A stretch of DNA of 49,595 bases from assembly GCA_021831565.1 (NCBI GenBank), contig JAKBMM010000015.1:1-49595 (forward strand), read 5' to 3'. Made by a program: the position numbers and the translations under genes. Origin of the DNA: Planctomycetota bacterium (GTDB taxonomy: Bacteria > Planctomycetota > Phycisphaerae > WQYP01). The notes under the pieces are model-generated. The model was not told where the DNA came from. It ran no database searches and was given only the letters and a program-made list of their open reading frames with translations. The first letter of the stretch is position 1. Each line of letters opens with the position of its first letter. Positions 18,753 through 28,144 of this stretch are shown one piece after another.

Positions 18753-18899
18753 TTCAAGAGGTGATCTATGGGAAAACGTTCGTTGTCTATTACGCCGGCC
18801 ATTGCCGCCGCAGTGACGGTTTGTATGCTTCAAGAGGTGAACTATGAAAAAGCGTTCGTTGCATATCTCAATGGCTATTGCCGCCGCAGTGACGGTTTG
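18753..18899 (+). repeat. Tandem duplication of the porin 5' end (two 71-bp copies, 76-bp offset)
   Basis: Copy one (18753-18823) and copy two (18829-18899) each hold the same ribosome site (TTCAAGAGGTGA), an ATG and the first part of a signal peptide. They are identical at both ends, including the last 23 bases, but differ in the middle, with about five sixths identity overall. The 76-base offset is not a multiple of three, so translation from the first ATG runs out of frame into the porin gene. Confidence 0.85.
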
Positions 18900-18983
18900 C
18901 CTGACGGTACACGGTTGGGCACAGGCTCAGGGCAATACCGCCACTGGCGCCGCGGGAACCGCCCCTTCCTCGGCCAAAGTTGA
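18768..18983 (+). CDS. Out-of-frame leader reading frame from the duplicated porin start
   Basis: The first duplicated copy has its own ribosome site and ATG and begins MGKRSLSITPAIAAAVTVCM, a copy of the porin signal-peptide start. It then crosses copy two in another frame and stops at 18983 inside the porin gene, giving 71 residues. After residue 20 the sequence has no protein-like character. It is probably a by-product of the duplication, although its translation over the porin start could affect porin expression. Confidence 0.3.
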   Translation: MGKRSLSITPAIAAAVTVCMLQEVNYEKAFVAYLNGYCRRSDGLPDGTRLGTGSGQYRHWRRGNRPFLGQS

Positions 18984-20265
18984 CAAGCTGGTCATTGCAG
19001 CGCTTGCTGCCAAGGTTCCGGCCACCTCGCCGGCCGACACGCATCCCGCGCTCATGTACGGCTTGGACAAGATACCGGCCGGCCCTTCCACCGTCGGAGA
19101 GGATATTCAGAATCTCGGATTGAATATCTACGGCTACCTGGAAGTGGGTTATACTTCTGATTTGAGCGGGCGCCCCGCCGGCGGGGTCATTCCCACCCGC
19201 GTATTCGATACGGAGTATGGCAACCATCTTCAGATGGATCAGCTTGATCTGACGGTTGCCCGGGCCATCAACTTTTCCGATCCCAACTACATCAAGCGTG
19301 GCTGGGCCATCGGCGGGAAAGTCGAGTGGCTCTATGGTTATGACCCGGCCACGGCCGATAATATCCATGCCAATGGCCTGAACTTTTACCACAGTTACGC
19401 CACGCAGAGCAGCGCCATAACCAGCGCCATCCAGACGCCCCTGTATCAATTCGATCTGGAGCAGGCGTATGTCACCTTCGCCTTGAACCTTGGCAGCGCC
19501 GGCAACATCAAATTCAAAGCGGGCAACTTCGTGACCCTGCTGGGGGAAGAAACCATCAATCCGACCACCAACTTCTTCTATTCACACTCGCTGGCCTTTG
19601 GCATGGGCATCCCCTTCACACAAACCGGCGTACTGGCGGAATACGTGCCCGACAGCCGATGGACGTTTTATGCCGGCGTGACCCGCGGATGGAACCAGGC
19701 TCTTAACGACAACAACACCGCCGTCGATTTTCTGGGTGAAGTAAGTTACGCGCCCAATTCGCAGTGGACTTATACCCTGAATCTTTCGGTGGGCCCGCAG
19801 GACACCGGCACCAACAATCCCTACCGCACGGTCATTGAGCCGTTGATCACTTGGGTCCCCCCCATTTTGAACAATGCCCTGACCTTGGTTTCAGACACCA
19901 CCATCGGCTATGACGGCGCTGGAAACGCCAGCAACGGCAGCGCGGCCGGATGGTTTAGCGAAGCCCTGTATCAAAGCTACACCCTCAATAGCCACCTGAC
20001 GTTTAATGCTCGCGAAGAGTATTACTACGACGGCGCCGGTTTCACCATGGACGCCTTTGTCTATAATCCGCCGCCGGCCGGCGTGAGCGTCCAGTACGGG
20101 GAACTCACCATCGGCATGAAAATCACGCCATTTCCCCGGGGTTCTCTGAGCAAGAATTTCTACATTCGTCCGGAAATTCGTGAGGACCTGGCTGACCACG
20201 GCGTGCTGACCAACGGCAAGCACTACCAGACTACCTTTGGAATTGATGCGATCTATACGTTTTAA
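18844..20265 (+). CDS. Outer-membrane beta-barrel porin (BBP2/OmpL-like)
   Basis: A 473-residue exported protein. Its signal peptide is MKKRSLHISMAIAAAVTVCL with cleavage near AQAQG. The body has alternating amphipathic strands, including an NIYGYLEVGYTSDL strand after the N-terminal linker and many aromatic girdle residues. The C-terminal strand ends in Phe (TTFGIDAIYTF), as expected for BAM insertion. Blocks such as FKAGNFVTLLGEETINP and NFFYSHSLAFGMGIPFTQTGV are typical of the putative beta-barrel porin-2 family. The ATG at 18844 has an AGAGGTG box. A sigma-54 promoter lies upstream, suggesting control by nitrogen or another RpoN-linked signal. It sits just after a kdp remnant; in some phyla such porins accompany kdp genes, which is context only. 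Confidence 0.85.
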   Translation: MKKRSLHISMAIAAAVTVCLTVHGWAQAQGNTATGAAGTAPSSAKVDKLVIAALAAKVPATSPADTHPALMYGLDKIPAGPSTVGEDIQNLGLNIYGYLEVGYTSDLSGRPAGGVIPTRVFDTEYGNHLQMDQLDLTVARAINFSDPNYIKRGWAIGGKVEWLYGYDPATADNIHANGLNFYHSYATQSSAITSAIQTPLYQFDLEQAYVTFALNLGSAGNIKFKAGNFVTLLGEETINPTTNFFYSHSLAFGMGIPFTQTGVLAEYVPDSRWTFYAGVTRGWNQALNDNNTAVDFLGEVSYAPNSQWTYTLNLSVGPQDTGTNNPYRTVIEPLITWVPPILNNALTLVSDTTIGYDGAGNASNGSAAGWFSEALYQSYTLNSHLTFNAREEYYYDGAGFTMDAFVYNPPPAGVSVQYGELTIGMKITPFPRGSLSKNFYIRPEIREDLADHGVLTNGKHYQTTFGIDAIYTF

Positions 20266-20585
20266 CACAACCGCGCCCACCCCCGGCCCCGTCCCGACAC
20301 CCGCGGGACAACTGCCTATCGGGCTCCGCCGCGCTGGCCCTGGTTTCCGCTACGGCGAGCCAAGGCCTCGTTGCAGGCGGCGGATTCGCCGGGGGAAATC
20401 GTCAGATGCCGCCAACTCGCTCCTTTGATATGATTGCCGCTGCAAACAATCTGGCCGGTATGCCACGCCGTGTGCGCCAGCGACCGCAAATTTGATTATA
20501 ATCACCGCGGTGTTTTCGCGATGTCCGGGAGCGGTTAAAATGCAAGGTTCGATCCCGGCACGCCGGGACGCAGGAGTATTTCGGC
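20266..20585. other. Intergenic region before alaS
   Basis: About 320 bases without a supported gene. A short GTCCCG/CGGGAC stem (20291-20309) lies just after the porin but lacks a T tract, so it is a poor terminator. A TATAAT hexamer at 20497-20502 could be the -10 of alaS, but there is no matching -35 at 16-18 bases. No T-box or other known structured RNA was recognised. Confidence 0.5.
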
Positions 20586-23480
20586 ATGACGTCGCGTGAA
20601 ATACGCCGGCAGTTCATTGATTTTTTCGTACAGAAGCACGGGCATACGTTTGTGCCGTCGAACCCGGTGGTTCCGCGCGACGATCCGACGCTGCTGTTCA
20701 CCAACGCGGGCATGAACCAGTTCAAGCCGTTCTTTCTGGGTATGGCCCAGCCGGCCTGGACGCGCGCCGTCAATACGCAAAAGTGCATCCGCGCCGGCGG
20801 CAAACACAACGATCTGGACGATGTGGGTCTCTCGCCGCGTCATCACACCTTCTTTGAAATGCTCGGCAATTGGAGTTTTGGCGATTACTTCAAGGCCGGC
20901 GCCATCGAAATGGCCTGGGAGCTGCTGACGGAGGTATGGAAGCTGGACCCCCGCCGGTTGCACGTGACGGTGTACGAAGGCGACCCGGCCGGCGGAGTGC
21001 CGGCGGACGAAGAGGCGGTCCGGCTGTGGCGCCGCATCGCCCAATTGCCCCAGAACCATATTCACCGGTTCGGTGCGGACAATTTCTGGGAAATGGGCGA
21101 CACCGGTCCCTGCGGGCCGTGCACGGAAATTTTCATCGACCGCACGCCGGACTTTTCCGGCGGGCAACGGATTAATGGCGATGATCCGCGGGTAATGGAG
21201 ATATGGAATCTTGTCTTCATTCAATACAACCGGGATGCGGACCGCAAACTGGCGCCTTTGCCGGCGGAACATGTGGATACCGGTATGGGTTTGGAACGTC
21301 TCTGCCAGGTGCTCCAGGGCTGCGGAGACAATTACGCCACCGACTTGTTTACGCCGCTGTTCGCGGCCATCGGCGATTTATGCGGCCGCCGGTATGGCGG
21401 GATGTTTCCCGCACCCGGCGCGGCCGCCAGCGCCGCCTCGCACAATCCCGATCTGCTGCGGGATATCGCCTTCCGGGTGATTGCTGATCACGTCCGCTGT
21501 CTGAGTTTTGCGCTGGTGGATGGCGCCGCGCCAAGCAACGAGGGCCGCGGCTACGTGTTGCGGCGGATTCTGCGCCGGGCCGTGCGCTTCGGACGCCAGA
21601 CGCTGAATATGCGCGAACCGTTTCTGCATCGCCTGGCGCCGGTGATCGCGGATATGATGGGCGACGCTTTCCCGGAACTCAAAAATGATACCCCGCGCGT
21701 GGCCGAAGTTATCCGGGCCGAGGAAGAAGGCTTTATACGTACGTTGGATCGCGGCCTGGAACTTTTCGACGCCGCCGCCCGTGCGGCGCGGACTTCTTCG
21801 GCCGCGCGGCCGGTCATTTCGGCGACCGACGCCTTCCAGCTCCACGATACCTACGGTTTTCCCATCGACCTGACTCAGATCATGGCCCGCGAACGGGACT
21901 TGGACGTTGACGTGGCGGGCTACGAAGAACTGATGTCCCAGGCCAGGGAAAAGGCGCGCGGGGCCGGCAAGAGCTTGCCGGCCGAACCGGGTGAATTGCC
22001 GCCGCATGTCCTGGCCGAACTCGCCGCCCGGCGCGTCGGCGCGACGAACGACCAGGCCAAGTATGCAGCCAAACCCTTGCGTACCATGGTGGCGGCGATG
22101 GGGGACGGTTCGCGCCTGCAAAATTCCGCTGCCGGCGACGCGACGGATCAACTGGCGCTGATTCTGGAAAAGACCAACTTCTACGCCGAAATGGGCGGTC
22201 AGGTGGGCGATCAGGGAGAAATCCGATCCGATCAGGGGGCGGTGTTCACCGTTCAGGATACGCGGCGGGTGGAGGGTTTTGTTCTGCATATCGGACGCAT
22301 TGTCTCCGGACGGTTCCAAGTCGGCGATATGGTCACGGCGGAAGTGTCTCCCATTCGACGGCAAACCGAAATGAACCATACCGGCACGCACCTGCTCAAC
22401 TGGGCGCTCCGGGAAACGCTCGGTACGCACGTGGAGCAAAAAGGTTCCCTGGTTGATCCGGACAAGCTGCGGTTCGATTTTGTTCATCCCCGGGCGTTGG
22501 AAGAGGCCCAGCTTTCGCACGTGGAGGAACTGGTGACGGCGGCGATTCGCCGGAATATGGTGGTGTACACGGCTCCGGCGGCGTTGCCGGAGGCTGTTCG
22601 GATCAATTCCTTGCGTGCTATTTTTGGAGAAAAGTACCCGCCGGTGGTGCGGGTGGTCAGCATCGGCGCGCCGGTGGAGGAATTGCTCAAGGATCCGGCC
22701 AACCCGCGCTGGCGGGAATATTCCATCGAATTCTGTGGTGGAACGCATTTGGCGGCGACCGGACAAGTAGGGGAGTTCACCATTACGGCGGAGGAATCGG
22801 TAAGCAGGGGCGTGCGGCGAATCGTGGCGCTCACGGGCCGGGCCGCGGCGCAAGCCGGCGCCCAGGCGCAAGGGGTACGCGATCTTATTGAGCGGGGATC
22901 AGCAACCAGGCCGCAGGAACTGCCCGCGCTGATTGCGGCTCTGGAAAAGGCGTCTCGTGCGCCAAACTTGCCGGTGCTCATTCGGCGGTGCGCTCAGCAG
23001 GCGCTGGCCGAGTTTCAGGAATCGCTTAAGCCGTGGCTCAAACAACAGCGGGAAGTTCGCGGCCCGTTGGCGAATGGGCAGATTGAACAGCTTATAGCCG
23101 CGGCCCAGGTGATAGGCCACGCCCGTCTGGTGGTGGGGCGGATTGCCGATGGCGGCGCTGATACCCTGCGAACCGCGATGGATATGCTCAGGAAAAAACT
23201 CGCGCCGGCGCCGGTAGCCATGCTGCTGGCCGCCACGCAGGTGGAAATGGACAAAGATGGCAATCCCCTGCCGCCGAAAGTAAACTTGCTGGCGGCGGTC
23301 AGCGATGGCCTGGTCGATAAAATAAAAGCCGGCGATTGGATCAAGCAGGTGGCGCCCCTGGTGGGTGGCAGCGGCGGCGGCCGCCCGCAGATGGCCATGG
23401 CCGGCGGTAAAGACGTGGATCACATTGAACAAGCGCTTGCGGCCGGGCGCGAATTAGCCCGAAATAAACTTCAAGCGTGA
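20586..23480 (+). CDS. alaS: Alanyl-tRNA synthetase
   Basis: Charges tRNA-Ala. The 964-residue product is slightly longer than E. coli AlaRS. Class II motifs begin at the N terminus (REIRRQFIDFFVQKHGH, then FTNAGMNQFKPFFLG). The editing domain has the zinc-binding HTGTH (about residue 598) and CGGTH (about 717). The C-terminal DHHA1 domain ends in GGSGGGRPQMAMAGGKD. A GCAGGAG site lies about ten bases before the ATG. It stands alone; the next gene begins 19 bases downstream but is functionally unrelated. Confidence 0.98.
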   Translation: MTSREIRRQFIDFFVQKHGHTFVPSNPVVPRDDPTLLFTNAGMNQFKPFFLGMAQPAWTRAVNTQKCIRAGGKHNDLDDVGLSPRHHTFFEMLGNWSFGDYFKAGAIEMAWELLTEVWKLDPRRLHVTVYEGDPAGGVPADEEAVRLWRRIAQLPQNHIHRFGADNFWEMGDTGPCGPCTEIFIDRTPDFSGGQRINGDDPRVMEIWNLVFIQYNRDADRKLAPLPAEHVDTGMGLERLCQVLQGCGDNYATDLFTPLFAAIGDLCGRRYGGMFPAPGAAASAASHNPDLLRDIAFRVIADHVRCLSFALVDGAAPSNEGRGYVLRRILRRAVRFGRQTLNMREPFLHRLAPVIADMMGDAFPELKNDTPRVAEVIRAEEEGFIRTLDRGLELFDAAARAARTSSAARPVISATDAFQLHDTYGFPIDLTQIMARERDLDVDVAGYEELMSQAREKARGAGKSLPAEPGELPPHVLAELAARRVGATNDQAKYAAKPLRTMVAAMGDGSRLQNSAAGDATDQLALILEKTNFYAEMGGQVGDQGEIRSDQGAVFTVQDTRRVEGFVLHIGRIVSGRFQVGDMVTAEVSPIRRQTEMNHTGTHLLNWALRETLGTHVEQKGSLVDPDKLRFDFVHPRALEEAQLSHVEELVTAAIRRNMVVYTAPAALPEAVRINSLRAIFGEKYPPVVRVVSIGAPVEELLKDPANPRWREYSIEFCGGTHLAATGQVGEFTITAEESVSRGVRRIVALTGRAAAQAGAQAQGVRDLIERGSATRPQELPALIAALEKASRAPNLPVLIRRCAQQALAEFQESLKPWLKQQREVRGPLANGQIEQLIAAAQVIGHARLVVGRIADGGADTLRTAMDMLRKKLAPAPVAMLLAATQVEMDKDGNPLPPKVNLLAAVSDGLVDKIKAGDWIKQVAPLVGGSGGGRPQMAMAGGKDVDHIEQALAAGRELARNKLQA

Positions 23481-23499
23481 AACTTTGCAAGGAGACATC

Positions 23500-24339
23500 A
23501 TGAAAAAAAACACGGAGAAAATTTCGGCCGGTACCGTGAAAAACCTCATGCCCCGGCGGGAGATGCTGGCCAGGGTGGCCCAGGGCGGTTTGACCGGAGC
23601 GGCTTTGCTGGGTATGGCCGGCGCCGCCGGGGCGGCGCCAAAAAAATGGCCCCCGATTTTGGAAATACCGGGTGCGGCCGGCCTCCATGATTTTAGCGCG
23701 ATCCTCGCCTCCGCCCCCCGTTCCAGAAACTTCAAGAAAGTCCCCATGATTCTCACCCATCCCGGCCAATGGGACGCGGTGGCTCTGGATATACTCCTGC
23801 ATTATCGTGGCGGCCCCAGACAAGTCTGGGACAACACGGATATCGCCAGCCCCTGGCTCAACCTGATGCGCAACGCCATGAACGCCCAGATATGGTCGTA
23901 TCGGCATCCTGATTTTCTCGCTGTTTCGGCCACGCACGGCACCTGTCACCTGGCGCTCTTCGACCCCTACGTCTGGGAAAAATACAATTTACCCGCCATG
24001 ATCGGCCACCAATACAAAAGCAACGTCTTTCTCCAAATTCCCCCGGCCGTCAAGGGCAAGCCGCGCGGCGACTACAACGATCCCCATGGCCTGTATTCTC
24101 CGTCCGCCAACTGCATTCCGTTGCTGATGGAGCGCGGCGCCGTTTTTCTGGCTTGTCACAACGCCATCTGGGAATTTTCCGGCGGTTTGCTGGCCAGGGG
24201 GCACAACCCGGATCATCTAACCCACGAGGCGCTGGCCGCGGAACTTACCAATCATTTGATTCCCGGAGTCGTGCTTACGCCGGGCATTGTTGCCACGATT
24301 CCCCAACTGGAGCTCGCGGGGTACCAATATATTAAATAA
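23500..24339 (+). CDS. Tat-exported DsrE-like protein
   Basis: A 279-residue protein starting at 23500, with AAGGAG eight bases upstream. The N terminus holds a twin-arginine signal (MPRREMLARVAQGGLTGAAL, then an Ala/Gly-rich stretch to GAAGAA). The mature part resembles the DsrE/DsrF-like fold: a MILTHPGQWDAVALDILLHY strand-helix start and a conserved Cys in VFLACHNAIWE, followed by LTNHLIPGVVLTPGIVATI. Such proteins are found next to periplasmic thiosulfate-oxidising cytochromes in sulfur oxidisers. The next gene is exactly such a cytochrome fusion, which supports a periplasmic sulfur role. The family call is moderate. Confidence 0.6.
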   Translation: MKKNTEKISAGTVKNLMPRREMLARVAQGGLTGAALLGMAGAAGAAPKKWPPILEIPGAAGLHDFSAILASAPRSRNFKKVPMILTHPGQWDAVALDILLHYRGGPRQVWDNTDIASPWLNLMRNAMNAQIWSYRHPDFLAVSATHGTCHLALFDPYVWEKYNLPAMIGHQYKSNVFLQIPPAVKGKPRGDYNDPHGLYSPSANCIPLLMERGAVFLACHNAIWEFSGGLLARGHNPDHLTHEALAAELTNHLIPGVVLTPGIVATIPQLELAGYQYIK

Positions 24340-24378
24340 TACGACATATCAAAAATCTTATGTTAAAAGGAGACGGCT

Positions 24379-26181
24379 ATGGTCCCGAGGCGCAGGGCGA
24401 TGGGCGCCGGTCTGGTTGGCGCCGCCGTGGTTGCCGGCGGCCTTACGGCCGCAGTCACTTACGCCGCCGCCGGCGGCTGGCGGGGCCGGGCGCGGCCCCC
24501 GTCTTATCAAGAGCGGATATTCCCGCCCTGGAGCCATGGCGCCAACGACCCGGCTCGGACCAAGGGCCTGCAATTCACAGTTCCGGAAGTGGATGATCTG
24601 GCCGATTTTCACGGCGATCCTTGCAATGCCAAACTGGTTCTTTACGTCGGCGGCAATTACTACTTCGCCATGGCGCCTCTGGTGGCGGCTTTTGAGCGGG
24701 AACACCCGGCCTTGCAAGGTCGAATTTACTCCGAGACCCTGCCGCCGGGAATTCTACTAAAGCAGATACGGTCGGGCGGAACCATCACCGTTGGCAATAT
24801 GACCTGGACCGCTCGACCGGATGTTTATGCCGCCGGTAAACGAAAGGTGCTGGCGCTGATCGCCCGGGGTATTCTTCGGGGACCGGCGATAAGCTACGCC
24901 ACCAACGACCTGGCAATCATGATTCCGCGGGGAAACCCGGGACACATCCGGAATCTGCGGGATCTGGCTCGGCCCGGCGTCCGCGTGGTCATGCCCAATC
25001 CCGCCTGGGAAGGAGTGGCGCGGCAGATACAACTTTCGCTGATCAAGGCCGGCGGCCCGAGCCTGGAGAAAATGGTTTATAAAACCAAGGTCGCCCGGGG
25101 ACAGACCATTCTCACGCATGTGCACCATCGGCAGACCCCCCTGTTTTTAATGCAGGGATTGGCGCAGGCGGGGGTGACCTGGAAATCGGAAGCTATTTTC
25201 CAGGAGCAGGCTGGGCATCCGATTTCTTACGTGCCCATTGCCGCCCGCTGCAACACCACGGCGATTTATGCCGGCGGGGTGTTGCGCCATGCGCCGCATC
25301 CGCAAGCGGCGCGGGAGTGGCTCGCGTTTCTCCAGTCTCCCCCGGCGCAGGCGATCTTGGCGCACTATGGATTCCACCCGGTAAGCGGACAAACAACCCC
25401 GCGCGCCGCGCCGCCGCGGAGGGGCGGCGATTCCCCGCCCCCATCCCTCGCCCCGGCGGAATCTTGGCGCCATTTTACGCCGCCGCCGGATTCCCGGATT
25501 CCCCATAACGCCTTTGGCGGGATGGTGCGGCTGGGCGAGAATATTTTTACTCATACCCAAACCTATGCAAAAAAATATGTTGGCGACGGTCTTAACTGCG
25601 TCAACTGTCACCTCGATCGCGGCCGCCGGGCGGGCGCCGCGCCGCTCTGGGCGGCCTACGTGGCCTATCCGCGCTACCAGGCCAAATACCACGGCGTCGT
25701 TACGTTCCAGAAACGCCTCCAGGGCTGCTTCCGCTTCAGCATGAACGGCACACCACCGCCCGCCAACGGCCGAATCCTGACCGCTTTGGTGGCCTATTCC
25801 TACTGGCTGGCCCACGGCGCCCCGGTGGGCGCCGCGATGCCGGGCCGGGGCTATCCGAAACTCCTTCGCCCGCCGCTTCCTCCCAGCGCGGCGCGCGGCA
25901 CCCGGGTGTTCACCGTCAACTGCGCTGCGTGCCACGGCGCACATGGCCAGGGTCTTCTTGTGAACGGGGCATACCAGTTTCCTCCGCTCTGGGGACCGGA
26001 GTCCTTTAATCAAGGCGCGGGTATGTACAAAGTCCGGCTGGCCGCCGCTTTTATCAAAGCCAATATGCCGCTGAACAAACCCGGCAGTCTCAGCAATCAG
26101 CAAGCCTGGGATGTCGCCGCTTTCGTGGACAGCCATCCCCGGCCGCCGCGGCCCCGCCAACCGGTAAAATCCCCGAATTGA
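24379..26181 (+). CDS. Fusion of periplasmic binding protein and TsdA-like dihaem cytochrome c
   Basis: A 600-residue exported protein with an AGGAGA site and a Tat-type signal (VPRRRAMGAGLVGAAVVAGG). Residues 70-335 form an extracellular solute-binding domain of the molybdate/sulfate type (KLVLYVGGNYYFAMAPLVAAFE, IMIPRGNPGHIRNLRDLARP, an EWLAFLQSPPAQAIL end). After a Pro-rich linker, residues 375-590 form a dihaem cytochrome like thiosulfate dehydrogenase TsdA. Its haem sites are CVNCH (about 412) and CAACH (about 517), and the RLQGCFRFSMNG motif carries the Cys that ligates the active-site haem in TsdA. It probably binds or oxidises thiosulfate or a related sulfur compound in the periplasm. 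It lies 39 bases after the DsrE-like gene. Confidence 0.75.
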   Translation: MVPRRRAMGAGLVGAAVVAGGLTAAVTYAAAGGWRGRARPPSYQERIFPPWSHGANDPARTKGLQFTVPEVDDLADFHGDPCNAKLVLYVGGNYYFAMAPLVAAFEREHPALQGRIYSETLPPGILLKQIRSGGTITVGNMTWTARPDVYAAGKRKVLALIARGILRGPAISYATNDLAIMIPRGNPGHIRNLRDLARPGVRVVMPNPAWEGVARQIQLSLIKAGGPSLEKMVYKTKVARGQTILTHVHHRQTPLFLMQGLAQAGVTWKSEAIFQEQAGHPISYVPIAARCNTTAIYAGGVLRHAPHPQAAREWLAFLQSPPAQAILAHYGFHPVSGQTTPRAAPPRRGGDSPPPSLAPAESWRHFTPPPDSRIPHNAFGGMVRLGENIFTHTQTYAKKYVGDGLNCVNCHLDRGRRAGAAPLWAAYVAYPRYQAKYHGVVTFQKRLQGCFRFSMNGTPPPANGRILTALVAYSYWLAHGAPVGAAMPGRGYPKLLRPPLPPSAARGTRVFTVNCAACHGAHGQGLLVNGAYQFPPLWGPESFNQGAGMYKVRLAAAFIKANMPLNKPGSLSNQQAWDVAAFVDSHPRPPRPRQPVKSPN

Positions 26182-26240
26182 TCCAAGCGGGCTTGCGGGC
26201 GGTTTTGCCACCGGCGGCGGCGATTTCGCTTTTCCTGGGA

Positions 26241-27107
26241 TTACGGTATTTCGGAATTTTCTTCCCGCCGCGCGAAGGTGAGCATCTTTCCCTCCATCCG
26301 CACGCGAACGCGGTAAATCGGCTCCAGGATGGCGGACGTGAGCACCGCCTCCGGCGCGCCGTTTGCGGCTACCCGGCCGCCATGCAGCAGGATGATCTGA
26401 TCGGAAAATTGCCGCGCCAGGTTCAGTTCGTGGGCGACCCACCCCACCGCCCGGCCTTGCCGATGGGCCAGTTCTCCGAGCCGATGCAGCAGTTCCAGTT
26501 GATGCCACAGGTCCAGCGACGCCGTCGGTTCGTCCATGAGAATAATCGGCGCGTCCTGAGCCAGGGCGCGGGCGAGAACGACTCGCTGTCGTTCGCCGCC
26601 GGAAAGTTCATTAAACGTGCGATCAGCCAGATGGTGCACGTCGGTTCGCCACATGGCGTCCCGGGCGGCGGCGTGATCCGCGGGTGCATACGCCCCCAGC
26701 AGCGATTCGAGCGAACCGCCCTCCCGCCGGCGATTCCGCAGCGGCCAGCGGCCCATGAGCACGATCTCTTCCACGGTGTAGGCGAACGCCACCGCGGGCG
26801 TCTGCGGCGTAAAGGCGATGGTCGCCGCCAGTTCGGCGGCGGGAATCACGCCCAGAGGGCGGTTGTCCAGCAGCACCGCGCCGGCGCGCGGCTTGAGATA
26901 GCCCAGCAACACGTGCAGCAATGTTGATTTACCCGATCCGTTGGGGCCCAGAATGGCGGTGACCCGGCCGGGCGCAATGGCGACGCTCACGTTCTCCAGC
27001 ACGGGGGCGCCGGCGAATGAAAAGGAAATATCACGCCCGGCCAGCGTCGCCGCGTGCGGTGGGGCGGTCCGGATTTGCTCGGTTGGCTCCATCGGCATCT
27101 CCGTCAT
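26241..27107 (-). CDS. ABC importer ATPase, FecE/BtuD family
   Basis: ATP-binding subunit of a vitamin B12 or iron-chelate importer, 288 residues. Visible motifs are Walker A GPNGSGKSTLLHVLLG, Q-loop TPQTP, signature LSGGERQRVVLARAL, Walker B PIILMDEPTASLD and the His switch VAHELN. The start at 27107 is chosen because it overlaps the permease stop as ATGA; longer upstream extensions would lie inside the permease gene. It is the last gene of a binding protein-permease-ATPase operon. Confidence 0.92.
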   Translation of the reverse strand: MTEMPMEPTEQIRTAPPHAATLAGRDISFSFAGAPVLENVSVAIAPGRVTAILGPNGSGKSTLLHVLLGYLKPRAGAVLLDNRPLGVIPAAELAATIAFTPQTPAVAFAYTVEEIVLMGRWPLRNRRREGGSLESLLGAYAPADHAAARDAMWRTDVHHLADRTFNELSGGERQRVVLARALAQDAPIILMDEPTASLDLWHQLELLHRLGELAHRQGRAVGWVAHELNLARQFSDQIILLHGGRVAANGAPEAVLTSAILEPIYRVRVRMEGKMLTFARREENSEIP

Positions 27108-28144
27108 TGCCAGGTTCGCCGGCGGGTCAGCAGGTAGAGAAAAAACGGGCCGCCGCACAAGGCGGTGATTACGCCCACCGGCAGTTCGCCGCCAGGAAAC
27201 CATGCGCCGGTGCTGCGAACGAATGTGTCGGCCAACATCAGGAACACCGCGCCAAAAAAGGGACTCGCGACCAGCAGCCGGCGATGGTCCGGCCCCAGAA
27301 TATTCCGGCACACGTGCGGGCAGATCAACCCCACGAAGCCGATCGGCCCGGCCAGGGCGATCGAGGCCGCGGTCAGAAGAGCCGCTAGAATGAAACAGAT
27401 CGCCCGCAGCGATCCCAGCCGCACGCCGAGACTTTCCGATTCCACGTCGGATAGCGCCGCGATGTTCATGGCCCCGCCGATGGCCAGCGCCGCTCCCCAG
27501 CCGAGCAGCACCACCCCCAGGGCGATCCAGAGAGTGGTCGGTGCTGTGCCCTCACTGATGTAGCCGAAAAGATAATCGAGAATGTCGGCCCGGGCGCCGT
27601 AAGGAACCAGGTTGTCCAGGAACATCACCAACGCGCCGTTGATGCTGCTGATCACCACACCGGACAGAAGCAGGGTCAGGGGATCAAGCGTGCCGCCGCG
27701 TTTGCGGCCCAGAAAAAACACCACCGCGCAGGTAATCAGTGCGCCGACCAGCGCGGGCAGCGTCTGCCCGTTGGCGAAGAGCCCGGCCAGCCAGGGATGA
27801 TGCAGCAGAGCGCCGGCGATGAAGTCGCCCCAGACGATCCACATCATCACGGCCGCCGTGGCGCCGCTGGAAATACCCAGAATGTACGGATCGGCCAGCG
27901 GATTGCGGAGCAACCCCTGCAACAGCACGCCGGTCGCGGCCAGGGCCGCGCCCACAATCGCCGCCGAACCCACGCGAACCAGCCGCAGGTCGATGAATTC
28001 TGACGCGGGGATACCGAAGCTGATGCGATTGGACCCGGGCATACCGGGGCCGATCGCCAGACACAGCAACAGCACGCCTCCGGTCAACAGGCAACCGGTC
28101 AGGAACAGGCCCGTCAAACCAGGCGCCGCTGGCCGGTATCTCAT
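27104..28144 (-). CDS. ABC importer permease, FecCD/BtuC family
   Basis: Inner-membrane permease of 346 residues with the roughly ten helices of the BtuC/FecCD family. Family blocks are LRLVRVGSAAIVGAALAATG, LQGLLRNPLADPYILGISSG, GPIGFVGLICPHVCRNILGP and the C-terminal GELPVGVITALCGGPFFLYL. It overlaps the binding-protein gene and the ATPase gene by ATGA junctions, so the three subunits are translationally coupled. The substrate (cobalamin, haem or siderophore) cannot be told from the sequence. Confidence 0.93.
   Translation of the reverse strand: MRYRPAAPGLTGLFLTGCLLTGGVLLLCLAIGPGMPGSNRISFGIPASEFIDLRLVRVGSAAIVGAALAATGVLLQGLLRNPLADPYILGISSGATAAVMMWIVWGDFIAGALLHHPWLAGLFANGQTLPALVGALITCAVVFFLGRKRGGTLDPLTLLLSGVVISSINGALVMFLDNLVPYGARADILDYLFGYISEGTAPTTLWIALGVVLLGWGAALAIGGAMNIAALSDVESESLGVRLGSLRAICFILAALLTAASIALAGPIGFVGLICPHVCRNILGPDHRRLLVASPFFGAVFLMLADTFVRSTGAWFPGGELPVGVITALCGGPFFLYLLTRRRTWQ

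Noticed and set aside
21378-22871. Long open frame of 497 codons antisense to alaS
   Set aside because: It lies wholly opposite a clear alaS gene, has low-complexity Arg/His-rich composition and matches no family; high GC makes such shadows common.
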